Below, one piece after another: positions 46,806 through 57,852 of a stretch of DNA of 64,000 nucleotides. A program made the translations under genes and the position numbers. How positions within the stretch are numbered: the stretch's first letter is position 1; every line of letters begins with the position of its first letter. The DNA is from Sphaerolaimus hirsutus (taxonomy: Eukaryota > Nematoda > Chromadorea > Monhysterida > Sphaerolaimidae), in assembly GCA_964036195.1 (NCBI GenBank), contig OZ038451.1, positions 124,001 through 188,000 on the forward strand. The letters are read 5' to 3'. Under the pieces are notes generated by a model. The model was not told the origin of the DNA. It did no database searches and saw only the letters and a list, made by a program, of their open reading frames with translations.

Positions 46806-47646
46806 GCAAATGATCTATTGCACTGCGGTAACTGGCAGCGAATTGCGTAAACTTGGTAGCTTTTTAATCATGCACTATTCTTATGAGGCAGTCCAATGAA
46901 GTGTGATGGTGCTAAATATCTTGCACACACCATTTGGACCGATGCAGGGGTCTCCTAGGGGGGGGGGGGGGGCTCGCAATGACTTAACGCCTGGGCGTTA
47001 TACAAGTTTCAAGAAAAGGTTGCTGAAAAGTGCCTCGGTTTTGTATAACACCCGGGCGGTTTACACGGAGAAATATGGTACAGTGCAACTCAGGTAAAGT
47101 GCAACTTGTATATCACATAGGCTTTTACGTAGGCTTTTTCAAGGCATAAAAGAGAATAAAATAGCCAAACATGGTGTATAAATAAGCACATAATTATTTC
47201 TAATTTCACAATTTCATGTCAGTGATTGCATGCAAACATTGACATAAAATGTAAAATTAGTTCCCTGACATAAAATGAAAAAATTTTATTTTTCAATTTG
47301 TTCTAGCTGTGGCTGACAACACTGAGTATTGGACACAATTAAGGTATTGATTCATATATTATCCATAAAAAATTGTAGACATGTAGCATCATTCACACTC
47401 ACATATTTATGTCATCATTTTACATCAAATTCACTGTAATCTCTGCTTAAGGGCGTGTTATTCTGTGTTTGCAACCCGCATTCGTGGAGCAGGGAAAAAA
47501 TCGATCTGCCGCAACATTTTTATACAAGGTTCAGAGATTATTCGTTTCAGCGTTTTGGTCACATGACTCACATCGCTCAATTTGTGAACATAAATTTGTT
47601 CCATACGTCGAGGAACGAACATGATTGCATAAATACGGATTGCATA
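46806..47646. other. no gene seen
   Basis: AT-rich with one poly-G run (about 46960-46972). No ORF, RNA gene or intact repeat is recognisable. Confidence 0.5.
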
Positions 47647-48080
47647 CCGTATTTCCTCGAAATACCCCCCCCCCCCCCTCGAAACCCCCCCCTTAAAATG
47701 GACACTATGAATCTATAACCCCCCCCCCAAAATATAGTGTATAGAGGACGTAAATGACAAGAGCAACGGTTTGTGATCTGGGAAACGCACAACACACATA
47801 AAAACAATGATTGTGTGATGTTAGAACAGGGTTTATATGTACCGTCTACGTAATTACCTATGTAAATAAGTCTATAGAGTCTTATACATGGCGGTTTTTG
47901 TTGCATTTTTCGCGTTCTGCGTACGTTACAAACAACAATTTAGTACTGGGATTTCAAAAAATTTCTGCCAAAGTAATAAACCCCCCTCGAAATACCCCGC
48001 CCACTCGTTTACCCCCCCCCCCTCTCTAAATTCTCACACTGAAAAAATAACCCCACTGGGGGTATTTCGAGGAAATACTG
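47647..48080. mobile_element. CCGTATT-family element (TTCCTCGAAATACC subtype)
   Basis: TA flanks (47645, 48081); ends CCGTATTTCCTCGAAATACC / GGTATTTCGAGGAAATACTG; poly-C runs near both ends. Confidence 0.8.
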
Positions 48081-49204
48081 TAAATAAAATCCCAAAAACA
48101 AAAAAGATAAAATGAATGCTAGGTTTAAATGTTCAAGCTGATGAAAGTGTTTTGTTTTAAGCAATTTGCGTACCATTTGGTGGGCACTTTTTCATCACGT
48201 TGTATATTTACGCATTCCATGATGAACATATTTTTTATTTCGCAGATAAATCAGAAAACTAGAAAATATAAAAATGTAATGTCAAGCTACCAACAAAATT
48301 TTCCCAAATGGTTTCATGTGATGTATGATGTTCAGGATTACGACTAGCTGGGCACGATTTTCAATAAATGTGATTGCGTTTGTGTTTGGTTCAATGATCA
48401 TTTCAAAACCTCATGTCATAACAAACCTGTCAAAATCATGCTTGTGATAAAAATTATTGTAATGGAAACTTCACCTGACAACGCCGACTGTGTTTCTGTA
48501 ACTGTATATTGGCTCTATATAAACGAAAAATCATTTCAATGCACAGCACTGTGGTTTTGAAACAAAAAAAATGTTTTTCAAAATGTTTGACAGACCTCCC
48601 TAAAATGGTGATAGTCAGCAGAGCTTAGGCTATATTTTTAAATTTTTAGTGCTCTTGTTGTTGTCACACAACGTGCTCTATTTAAGGAAAAAAATAATTG
48701 ACTGTATCCGGGAATTATTCAAGCAAATATGGTATATTTTCATGGAGTTGACAGTGGATTTTATTCAGCCACTTGTTTCATAAAAGAAAGGTATTGTCTG
48801 TCTGAATTTCTACAAATTTATAGTGTAAGTTGCACATAATCATTCCTTTGCCATCAACAAATGATTCATTGTCAACCAACAATTGAGCATTTTCAAACAT
48901 CACTAAAATATCTAAGCAGAAAATATATTCGGATATTCAGAAAAACCTGGCCAGCAGAATTGATAAAAAAAGGAAATAAAATGGAAGTTTTTCCAAACTA
49001 TTCACCTCGGTCTATCAATTGTCTAATCCCCATTTTGATGGCAGCAGTTTTGGCATTGTGCCAAGGGGCATCACGTAGTGCCAATGGAGACATTTGCCCA
49101 CCCAGTCCACACAGTGCCGCGGGGCCTATGATGCATGTGTTGCTTTGTCGCAAATGATGTCAGATTTTTCTGCAGTGGCTTTCAACTACAAGCTGCCATA
49201 TTTT
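48081..49204. other. no gene seen; one orphan TIR end
   Basis: AT-rich. GGAATTATTCAAGCAAATATGG at about 48713-48734 is a lone right end of the CCGTATT family. Short frames are not convincing. Confidence 0.5.
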
Positions 49205-49356
49205 TAACAATGGCAAAACTTTCTGTGTTTTTGTTTTATACAAACATTGCCGGAATTTTTGGAAACACAAAATTTTGTAAAACTCATGACTCAAACGAAT
49301 AATAAACTCAGACCCTCAAAATTTAAACGGTTTTTCAAGAGTTTTTGCTATCGTTA
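49205..49356. mobile_element. 152-bp member of the hAT-like AACGATGG group
   Basis: Ends TAACAATGGCAAAA / GTTTTTGCTATCGTTA, with CTTTCTGTGTTTTTG inside as in the larger copies. Target duplication not visible. Confidence 0.55.
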
Positions 49357-49803
49357 ATGATTCATTTAAATTATTTTCACCCGCAACTTTTGCTTGTTGC
49401 TTATATTTTACTTTCAGTTGTAACTTTTCTTACTTTTCACTTTACTTTTCTTTCCACTTGTCCACTTGGAATTGAGACTGCAATAATGTGGAAATATTTC
49501 ATTCCTTAAGAGATTAAACAATAAGTAATTACCCATTTTACAAAAAAAGCCATCATTATTTTAGTGACAAAATTTATCTAGTCATTGTCAAATCTGATTC
49601 ATTTGCATCATTGTTGGCGGATTTTGTTCTACAATAATTGCAACGAAAATCACACATCATCAGGTGAAGGAAGGTATTTAAATGTGTCTGTGTGCTCATT
49701 CTTGAAATGAATATTTTCTCTCTTCATCAACACAGATTTTGCAGAATCAAACACAAACAAAACTTATTTTAAAACTGTGAACTGAAGGTGTAAACCTGAC
49801 CTG
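49357..49803. other. no gene seen
   Basis: AT-rich sequence without recognisable feature. Confidence 0.5.
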
Positions 49804-50434
49804 GGGCCAGATTTAATTCTCCCTACAGATTTGTAGGGTAGGGCGTACGCCCGATAGATTTTTAAAAGTTCCGCCGCATCGACGCACATGCACCGAGAGC
49901 AAGGTGGTTTGTAAAATACGCGAAACCATCCCTTAAGGTCGCCGATATTGCAATATGACGTATATCGCTTCAATTTTGGCCCGGAAATCACTATTTCGTC
50001 ATTTCTTGGCCGTCTGCCAATTCGCTTTTCTTTTTATTTTGTCGGGCGGGTTACTCACATAAGTCGCGCTTTTGTACGCTCGTGCATGCATTTCTTTCTT
50101 GTCGCTGCCCTCATGGTTTCGGTTGCAGACAGTGAACACTAAAAAAGTGACCACCTGACTACACAAAAGCGCGATTTATGCGAGTAACCCGCCCGACAAA
50201 ATAAAATAAAAAACGAATTGGTAGACGGCCAAGAAATGACGAAATCATGACTTCCGTGCCAAAATCGAAATGATATACGTCATATTGCAATATCGGCGAC
50301 CTTAAGGGATGGTTTCGTATATTTTACAAACCGCCTTGCTCTCAGTGCATGTGCGTCGATGCAGCTGAACTTTAAAAAATCTATCGGGCGTACGCCCTAC
50401 CCTACAAATCTGTAGGGAGAATTAAATCTGGCCC
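49804..50434. mobile_element. 631-bp fold-back element
   Basis: Ends GGGCCAGATTTAATTCTCCC / GGGAGAATTAAATCTGGCCC. The two arms (about 300 bp each) are near-complete inverted copies (for example GGCGTACGCCC.., CGGGCGGGTTACTC.. against GAGTAACCCGCCCG), with a loop of about 40 bp. RNA from either strand would form one long hairpin. No coding frame. Confidence 0.85.
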
Positions 50435-50623
50435 TTGAAACCAACACTAGTTGATAATGACTTTAAGATGAAATTCTATGAAGTTATAATTAATCATAAC
50501 TCTCAAAATCACCTTTAAAATGTATCCACTGTTCTACTTTTGTATTTCTGGTTTTCCACACCCAGAAAATCACCAGGTTGAAGTAGCTTTTACTTCTCTC
50601 AAAGCAATTATCTCTCTCTTCAG

Positions 50624-50747
50624 GCAGCAACAATGGATTACAGAGAATACACCCCTGTAGGCTTCAAAGGGCAGTTGGCTGCTCCTAGTGACCCAGCTGT
50701 GCTACAGTATCTGGCCACATCTGACCAAGTGGTTCATGTTGGTTACT
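50624..50747 (+). CDS. probable N-terminal exon of C-type lectin domain, copy 2
   Basis: Strong acceptor (TTATCTCTCTCTTCAG) and donor GTAAAT. Reads ..YTPVGFKGQLAAPSDPAVLQ.., which fits the early C-type lectin segment (G-x-LA-x-PSD..). The splice phase (1) does not join directly to the next recognised exon (phase 0), so an exon may be missing between them, or the donor is misplaced. Confidence 0.45.
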
Positions 50748-50809
50748 GTAAATAAAAATTGAGGTTTAGCATTAATTCGGTTGTTTTCATATGCTGTATA
50801 AATTGTAGA

Positions 50810-51260
50810 GCCTGTAGCTGTACGCACAGAAACTCGGCACGCACAGAAGCCCGTTGCGCACAGAAGTTAACTCGCTGCGCACAGAAGCTCGGCCCGCACA
50901 TAGCTGATGCCATGTGCGTGCCGAGTTTCTGTGCCTACAAAGTTTATGTGATTTTTCTCTTCTATTCTATTCCCTATGTATAGCAGTAGTTGACACCCGA
51001 AATTTTGCCAACCGTTACATCTGTTTTCTACATATTTGACTTTCGCGATTGCGAATGTAAAATATGTAGAAAACAGCTGTAACAGTTGATGAAATTTCAG
51101 GTGTCAACTACTTCAACACACATGAAAATCCTGAACTCAGATGGCCGACTTGTCCGACAGGGCCCAGTGGTGTGCGTAACGGGTGTGTGTGCGTGGCGGG
51201 TTTTGATTCTGTGCGTAACGGGCGCGTGTGTGTAACGGGTTTCTGTGCGTAATGAGCCTG
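50810..51260. repeat. CGCACAGAA / TTCTGTGCG repeat cluster with inner 128-bp palindrome
   Basis: Four to five CGCACAGAA(G/A) copies (50829-50895) face inverted versions (TTTCTGTGC 50927; GTGCGTAACGGG 51155-51245). Between them 50986-51113 is a palindromic element with ends AGTAGTTGACACC / GGTGTCAACTACT. No gene. Confidence 0.65.
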
Positions 51261-51728
51261 GCCCTAAATTGTATACTTATGATCCAATCACTTGCTCAAT
51301 GAACATAAGAGTATGTTACCATATTTTACTGAATGAAATCATGTGAATAGTTATGCTCACAAACAATTCAAAGAATGACAATCCATATAGAGTTCATTCA
51401 ACATTTGATCTTAAAATATTTAGCACTAAATAGTTGACCAAAGCCACTAAAGAACATCATCTGCTGACATTTTGTATTTTTATGCACTTGGTGCAATTCC
51501 AGCTGTTTTTGACCCTTCATTTGTTGATGGTCATCCCTAAGCATGAAATACGAGTGTCAATTACAATGAAATTGGGTTAGAATGGCACTTGTACAAAAAT
51601 TCGTTAGACCACAGACTCGCATAATTTCTGCCGAGTTTACCAGGGTCTAGTGTCTGAATATATTTATCATATTTACACACAATCCCCTATATAACTGTCT
51701 GTTTATAAATTATTAACATATTCAGCTA
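51261..51728. other. no gene seen; left border of duplication copy 2
   Basis: Similarity to copy 1 begins at about 51640 (GGTCTAGTGT.. as at 9221). Confidence 0.5.
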
Positions 51729-52150
51729 CAGTATTTCCTCAAAATACCCTCGCCCCAGGTTTTTTTTCAGAGTGCAAACTTGAGGGGGGCGGTTGACCGT
51801 GGTAGGGGGTAGTCGAGGGGGGTTTATTATTTCGCCAGAATTTTTTTGAAATCTCAGTACTTGTTTGTAGTCTACGCAGTTGTAGAAAAAGGCAACAATA
51901 ACCGTCATGTATTTAAGCATACTATATAGATTTGTATAAGTAAAAGATGGTATTTGTAAGTTTTTTTCCCTAAAATAAGCAGGTCCATTGTTCTGCAAGT
52001 GTGTTCTGCATTACGCATATCATAAACTGCAGTTTTTGGCAACAAGGTACAAGTACAAGTACAATCTCTTTTTGGGTGGGGTATTTCGAGGGGGTATTTT
52101 TCATAGTGCTGATTTTGCGGGGGTTGTTATGTATTTCGGAGAAATATGAT
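51729..52150. mobile_element. old CCGTATT-family element shared by both copies
   Basis: Left end CAGTATTTCCTCAAAATACC after TA; right end decayed (ATTTCGGAGAAATATGATGG). It occupies the same place as 9357-9698 plus 23225-23486 in copy 1, so it predates the duplication. Confidence 0.6.
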
Positions 52151-52165
52151 GGCTTGTTGGTGCAG

Positions 52166-52229
52166 GAACCTGATTGGCATCATATTGGTCTTGAAAGGAA
52201 TCTAACGGACACTGACACTGGCGCTTATG
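52166..52229 (+). CDS. C-type lectin exon, copy 2
   Basis: Acceptor TTGGTGCAG, donor GTTAGT. Reads EPDWHHIGLERNL..DTGAY(G). 64 bp, ending in phase 1, which joins in frame to the exon at 54070. Confidence 0.7.
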
Positions 52230-52286
52230 GTTAGTGTTACTATCATTCAAAAAATGATTGATTTTGAGAAAATAAATTCCAATATA

Positions 52287-52554
52287 CCGTATTATCTAGA
52301 ATTAACCCCACTCGAAACACCCCAGAGTCTGAGCTACCTGAGTAAATAATAACCGTGCCCGAAATGCCCCACCCCCGTCTTGAGTGACGTACATTATGAA
52401 TTAACTGCTGCCAAATTACATCGCAGCCACACATATACTAAGGAGTTTCTGACGGAATAATTAACCCCCCTTAAATACGCCCCCTCGAAAAGACCCCCCT
52501 CAAAATTTGATGGCGAAAAAATAAATCGCCGTGGGGTATTTCGAGTTAATACGG
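52287..52554. mobile_element. CCGTATT-family element
   Basis: TA flanks (52285, 52555); ends CCGTATTATCTAGAATTAAC / GGTATTTCGAGTTAATACGG. It sits in the same intron as the element at 23663 but about 30 bp away in the aligned backbone, so the two are separate insertions. Confidence 0.78.
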
Positions 52555-52760
52555 TATTCCTGGATTATCTCTCAAAAAAAAAGTAATCAACTGTCCACAG
52601 AAATTACTCAAAGGTAAAAATCTCAGAAAATCTTAATGCAAAAATGTTTGTAAATATTATTGGCCATTATTTCTATATGAAAAAGAACATGGCACTACAG
52701 GTAATTTGCACACATTTTCATGGTGATTTTTGTGCTTGACAGTGACACCAAGGTCCTGGT

Positions 52761-53962
52761 TAGTGATGTAAAAGCGCCATGGCGCTGGCGCCTGGCGCTA
52801 GCGCCAAAGCAAAAAGCGCCATGGCGCTTTTGGCGCTTGGCGCCTTTTTGCTGTGGCGCCATTGGCGCTTGGCGCTGTGCTACGGAAAGCGCCATGGCGC
52901 TTTTGGCGCTTGGCGCTATGATGTCGTGGCGCCATTGGCGCTTGGCGCTGGTGTTTTATAAAGCGCCAAAAAAGCGCCAAGTAGTACCCAAAAAAATCAT
53001 TTTTCTTCTGTAAAAAGACCTTGCCTGCATGAGTCACATAAGTGAATGTGTTACTGTAAGTGTGTTACAAGAAGAACTAACCCTCTACTTGCTTATTTTG
53101 TAAACCATGTCCATGCAATTGCAACGATATTCAAAACGTTTACCAAAAAATGGGACTACATGCACTACGTAGTTTTCAACGACATTTTATGTCAACTGGT
53201 TTTCGTCCCAATTCAAGGCTTGATGACAAGCCGACGAACAGCGTTCAAATGCATAGAGTTGCATTATATTGCAAAGTTGTATTGTTGCTGTGGTCTGAAG
53301 TACGGCATGATGTGCCTACCGTATTTCCTCGAAATACACCCAGGGGGTTTATTTTTTCAGGGTGCAAATTTTGAGGGGAGTTTCGAGGGGGGCTTATCCG
53401 GGGGGAATTTTTATGAAGGGTCGTAGTAAAGTATCGTTTTTTGTACCCAAAACATAATCAATTGACCAAATAGGATATATTTTGGCCGTATTATCATAGA
53501 TCGTTCCATAAACAAGGCCATGTATTGCTGCGATGTAAATTCACAGCTAACAAAATGTATTATGTTCATTGGATACATGATCTACCTTACTCCAGACGGG
53601 GTGTATTTCGAGGGGGGGTTAATTGAAGCGGGTATTTCGAGGAAATATGGTATATGTGTATACAACGCTGGATAGCGTTACTTGTCAGCAAGCTTTGAAT
53701 TGGGATGGGAACCAGTTGACAAACAAATAGATAGCACTGCATTTGCATCGCTGCACTTTATGCAGCAAAATTTTTTGGCGCTGGCGCTATTGGCGCTTGG
53801 CGCTATCATCCCCTGGCGCCATTGGCGCTTGGCGCCATGGTCTAGAAAAGCGCCATGGCGCTTTTGGCGCTTGGCGCCATTGGCGCTTGGCGCTCGCATG
53901 CCAAAAGCGCCATGGCGCTTTTGGCGCTTGGCGCCAAAAGTCTGGCGCTTTTTACATCACTA
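52761..53962. mobile_element. hAT-like element with GGCGC-repeat arms
   Basis: Ends TAGTGATGTAAAAGCGCCA / TGGCGCTTTTTACATCACTA. Identical 8-bp flanks GTCCTGGT (52753-52760, 53963-53970). Both arms are arrays of GGCGCTTTTGGCGCTTGGCGC in inverted orientation. A CCGTATT element (53319-53650) is nested inside. Copy 1 lacks the element (about 24280). Confidence 0.9.
53319..53650. mobile_element. CCGTATT-family element nested in hAT-like element
   Basis: TA flanks (53317, 53651); ends CCGTATTTCCTCGAAATACA / GTATTTCGAGGAAATATGG. Confidence 0.78.
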
Positions 53963-54069
53963 GTCCTGGTGCTTTTACATCACTAATTTAGTGTGACATT
54001 AAAAATGGTAGCTAGGCCATCATGCATTTCATCTATGCAACAACATTTTTTAACTGAACTTATATTAAG

Positions 54070-54243
54070 GTTGGCAGTGGAAAGATTACATCAACAATGA
54101 AATGGCTGCACTGAGTTTTTTCAATAGAGATCCAGATAGTGCTGAATTCAGTGTGGACAACTTTTATGCTGTCGTGTACGTACCAGGCGGCACAATTGGT
54201 AGCACATGGGACACAGAGGAACACCATTTCGTCATCCAGTACA
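54070..54243 (+). CDS. C-type lectin exon, copy 2 (C-terminal half of the domain)
   Basis: Acceptor ATATTAAG, donor GTTTGT. Reads (G)WQWKDYINNEMAALSFFNRD.. NFYAVVYVPGG..GSTWDTEEHHFVIQY, following the C-type lectin pattern W-x-W-x-D, F-x-x-x-P-D, W-x-D, F-I-x-Q-Y. The usual cysteines near WND..C and ICQ are replaced, so the domain may lack its second disulfide. Phases join the 52166 and 54309 exons in frame. Role: probably a secreted or surface carbohydrate-binding-type fold; ligand unknown. Confidence 0.7.
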
Positions 54244-54308
54244 GTTTGTCCATTCAACTGAACAATTCAGTTTTTCTCACTGAAACAATTTCACATTGAC
54301 AATCACAG

Positions 54309-54547
54309 GACCTCATACAATCTATTTCACCGGCATAATGGACAAAATTGGCACAACATTTATTTTCAAAACAACATCTGCTCAACATACTCACCAGTGT
54401 CTCAGAGGGTGCGTACGGAGCATGTTGTGCTATGCGGCCAGCTTTGACAGTGGTGGGAAGTTGTGTCATTTGCATTCACAGATTGAGGGAGTGAAACAAA
54501 ACTTGACTGTGAAAGATGGCGCTTCAGTGCATTTTGTTGAGTTCTAG
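54309..54547 (+). CDS. PAN/apple-like terminal exon, copy 2
   Basis: Acceptor AATCACAG; stop TAG at 54545-54547. Reads ..PHTIYFTGIMDKIGTTF.. then HQCLRGCVRSMLCYAASFDS and GKLCHLHSQ, the C-x3-C..C-x-A-x-(S/T)-(F/Y)..C-x-L core of PAN/apple domains. It ends HFVEF. Together with the upstream exons it gives a lectin-plus-PAN architecture, common in secreted invertebrate proteins. The family call rests on the cysteine spacing only. Confidence 0.6.
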
Positions 54548-54920
54548 AAGTAAGTAATATATCTAGACTGATATTGATGCCTGATTGAGAAACAAGGAGT
54601 TTGTTATGTAGGTGATTAATATTCCTTCATTTTGTCCATTCATCTTATCCTTCTTGACATTGCATATGATTACCGTATATCCTCGAATAAGTGCGCCCCT
54701 CTCGAATAACTCCCCCCCTCTCGAATAACTCCCCCCCTCTCGAATAACTCCCCCTCTTGGTTAAGTCCCCCCCCCCTTGTGAGTGTGAGGAAAAAACAAC
54801 TCCCCCCTCGAATAACTCCCCCCCCACTTCGATGCGTAGAAAAATTTCATAACATTTCACATTTACAAAAAACGTTATATGTATTTTATATGTATATAAA
54901 TAAATGTAGTATCTTGCAGC

Positions 54921-56516
54921 CAACGATGGGTAAGTTCTCAAATAAAAAACACTTTCTGTGTTTTGAGTTTTTCAAAAATGAATACCTGTGTTTTGAGTTT
55001 TTTTCATGAAAAAAACTTGAGTTTCCGTGTTTTATTTCGGTGTTTTTTGAAAAAACTCTAGTTTTCCTGTAAAAACTCAAGTTTTTTTTTGTAAAAACTC
55101 AAGTTTTTTAGTAAAGACTCAAGTTGTTTGGTAAAAACTAAAGTTTTCTTACAAAAAGTTGCATTTTACAGCATTTTGATGTGAAAACAGGGGTTTTCTT
55201 ATCATATATAGGTTTTGCTATAGATTTTGCTGATATAGATGTTCCACATATTGAGGATTTGTATATTTGTTCATGTGTTAAAAAGTCCACAAAAATGTCC
55301 ACTTCAGCCCACAAAATCAAAAAAATAAGCATGTCCACTCCACAGCATAAGCATCAACAAAATGTCTAAAAAACGACAATTCACACTGTACAATAAAATA
55401 CTTCAATGGATGTGCACTGTATGTTGTACTGTGTGATTAAACTGCAACTATACTTGAACATGCACATTCGTTTAAGCCTTCAACGTATCTGAACTACTTA
55501 CCCGTCCCAAAACACCGCATATTAAATTTATACAAAAAATCACGTTCAAGAGAAAATGGGTTCATATGGAGATGCCTAGCGCCCAATATCCTGGGCACTG
55601 GCTTAAGGGACCCTCCACACTGTCAGTGGACACTGGCATGCTAAGTACACTGCCTTGTCTCCAAAACCACACCAAAACTTGACAGCAGCAAAATCTTTTT
55701 TCGTCATCAAATCATCACATTCTTTTGCAAAAACCATGTCAGCTCATCAGAAACATGTTTATTGAGAGCCTGATTAACTGACTCAGGTCAATACATATAA
55801 AAATACCATACACACATAAATTATGTATGTTCATACTCACATTGTTCAGTTCAAATCATGTGCCTGAAAAAAAACTCAAAAAACATTTCCGTTTTTTCTG
55901 TGTTTCCGTGTTTCCGTGTTATCTGAAAAAAACTCATTTTAGTTTCCGTGTTTTTCAAAATTGCTGAGTTTCCGTGTTTCCGTGTTAAACAAAAACACGG
56001 AAACTCAATGAGTTTCCGTATTTACCGTATTACCTCTAATATAAGGTATACCTTATATTGTTTTCGTCAGATTTTTCGAGCCAAAAGTTATGCCTTATAT
56101 TAGAGGGTACCTTATATTAGAGGGTACCTTCAATTATTTTCACCAGATTTTAAAGATATTTTACCAACAGTGAACAACGATACAATTCATTTTTTTCAAA
56201 TTGAAATGTACTAAATAGGTGGTACAGTATCACTACAAAATGGCAGAAGTTGACGAAGAGTTATCGCAGTGCCCTTCGGCACCATTTTCATCATTTCCAC
56301 CATGTTTGGCAACCGTTTTTATGATTTTGCGTGTTTTGGCACGCAGCCAGCTGTGCCTTATATTAGAGGTATGCCTTATATTAGAGGGTACCTTATATTT
56401 ATTTTGTCGCGTTCAAAATAGCCGAAAGTTATACCTTATATTAGAGGGTACCTTATATTAGAGGGATGCCTTATATTGGAGGTAATACGGTAATATGTGT
56501 GTTTTTGCCATCGTTG
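54921..56516. mobile_element. hAT-like element, CAACGATGG ends, copy 2
   Basis: Identical 8-bp flanks CTTGCAGC (54913-54920, 56517-56524). Same interior as 45487-46577, plus a 466-bp insertion at 56025. Confidence 0.9.
56025..56490. mobile_element. CCGTATTACC element with CCTTATATTAGAGG repeats, innermost
   Basis: TA flanks (56023, 56491); ends CCGTATTACCTCTAATATAA / TTATATTGGAGGTAATACGG, with ACCTTATATTAGAGGG repeated inside. The sister element reads GTATTTAATATGTG at 46552 without it, an exact empty site. Confidence 0.92.
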
Positions 56517-56744
56517 CTTGCAGCTAGAGTTCACTAACATTGTTTTCACTGCTTGAATTGTGAATATTGCATTCCTACAAATCATTGATGTTACCAAATT
56601 TACCCCATTTGTGCAGTAAATTTATCATAAATTTTACTGGAAACACTGACGAAAAAATAACTCCCCCCCCCCTTGAATAACTCCCCTCTCAAAAACTTCT
56701 GACAAAAAAATAACTCCCCGGGGGACTTATTCGAGGATATACGG

Positions 56745-57852
56745 TATGTAGAATATGTTACTTTAACTGCAGAAAAGTAATAACAATTACAAAATAAGAA
56801 AAAAGAGAAAAAAATATGCTGGCGCCTCGATAATTTTTTTGCAACATGTGTTCATATTTATCACATTATTTACATCACAGTGCCTTTATGCATGTTCTTT
56901 TGTTGCATTCAATGTTTTGCCAGTGTAATAAGGGCATGATTTGTTTTTTTTCAGCCTCACCCTTTTCGAAATACAAGACATTTATGGCTAACGGCCTTGA
57001 AAGACAGGATTTCAGTGAATTATAACTCGTGATTAGACTTGAGTGATCAGCAAAAAAATGTATAAAAAAAGTGTGGGCCGTTACCACGGCCCACGGGGGG
57101 TTTCAGCGGGGGTTGCCCATATACTTTTTTAGACAAATGTTTAAACTTTATTTTTCATGTAACACACCCAACCGATAAGTCCTAGATCGGGGTGGCAAAC
57201 TTTAAAAAAAAATCGCTCGTGGTTGGAGGTGAGTGATCAGTGGTGTACTTTTGTTCAAATGTCAAATTTCTTTGGACAGATTCCATTCCTTCCAATGTCA
57301 AAACTTTTATATTTGACTTTTGATATTGTAGTTTTACAATATCACATACCTACATCGATTTTGCGCAATTTGGGAATGAGATATTTCGAGTAAATTTTTA
57401 CTATTGATGCTTTTTTGTACTCTTGATCGAGAGAAACACAACACAGAAATGATTGGATCGATATCTGTTTCTATTCAAAAGTTAATATCCCGAGTATAGA
57501 AAGCTTAAAGTAAAATTTTTTACTTTTACTCGTGGGTAAATAATATTAAAATACTTTTTTTCCCTGAAAGCATTAATGTGAGTACTTTTTATCAGGACAG
57601 CATAAAAGCGAGTAAAATTACATTTTCTACAATATTCACCCTGGTCAAAAGAAAGGTTTTTTCTTTCTATTACGAAGTATTGTTAATGAAGGCAGTTAAT
57701 TCATGGTTAGTGTTCCAAAAATAGATGAAATGTATTGAAAAATACTCCTTCTGTACACAGAAAAATTACTCTACTGTACTCCAGTACTCCCAAAAAGTAA
57801 GCGTAAAGGCAAGTACAGATACTTTTTTCAAAGTATGCTTATGTGTATTTAC
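56745..57852. other. duplication backbone, no gene
   Basis: Homologous to 30765-31700. An insertion of about 250 bp (56991-57240), with CTCGTG..GAGTGATCAG at both ends, separates copy 2 from copy 1 here. Confidence 0.5.

Larger units (their letters stand above)
54673..56744. mobile_element. CCGTATT-family element, outermost of three nested insertions
   Basis: TA flanks (54671, 56745); ends CCGTATATCCTCGAATAAGT / ACTTATTCGAGGATATACGG, with repeated TCTCGAATAACTCCCCC. Copy 1 shows the empty site (GCATATGATTATGTGCA in the 500-bp units), confirming a TA duplication. Confidence 0.88.

Noticed and set aside
46514-46899. frames rich in WRWRLA and GAWR
   Set aside because: Translations of GGCGCTTGGCGC repeats on both strands.
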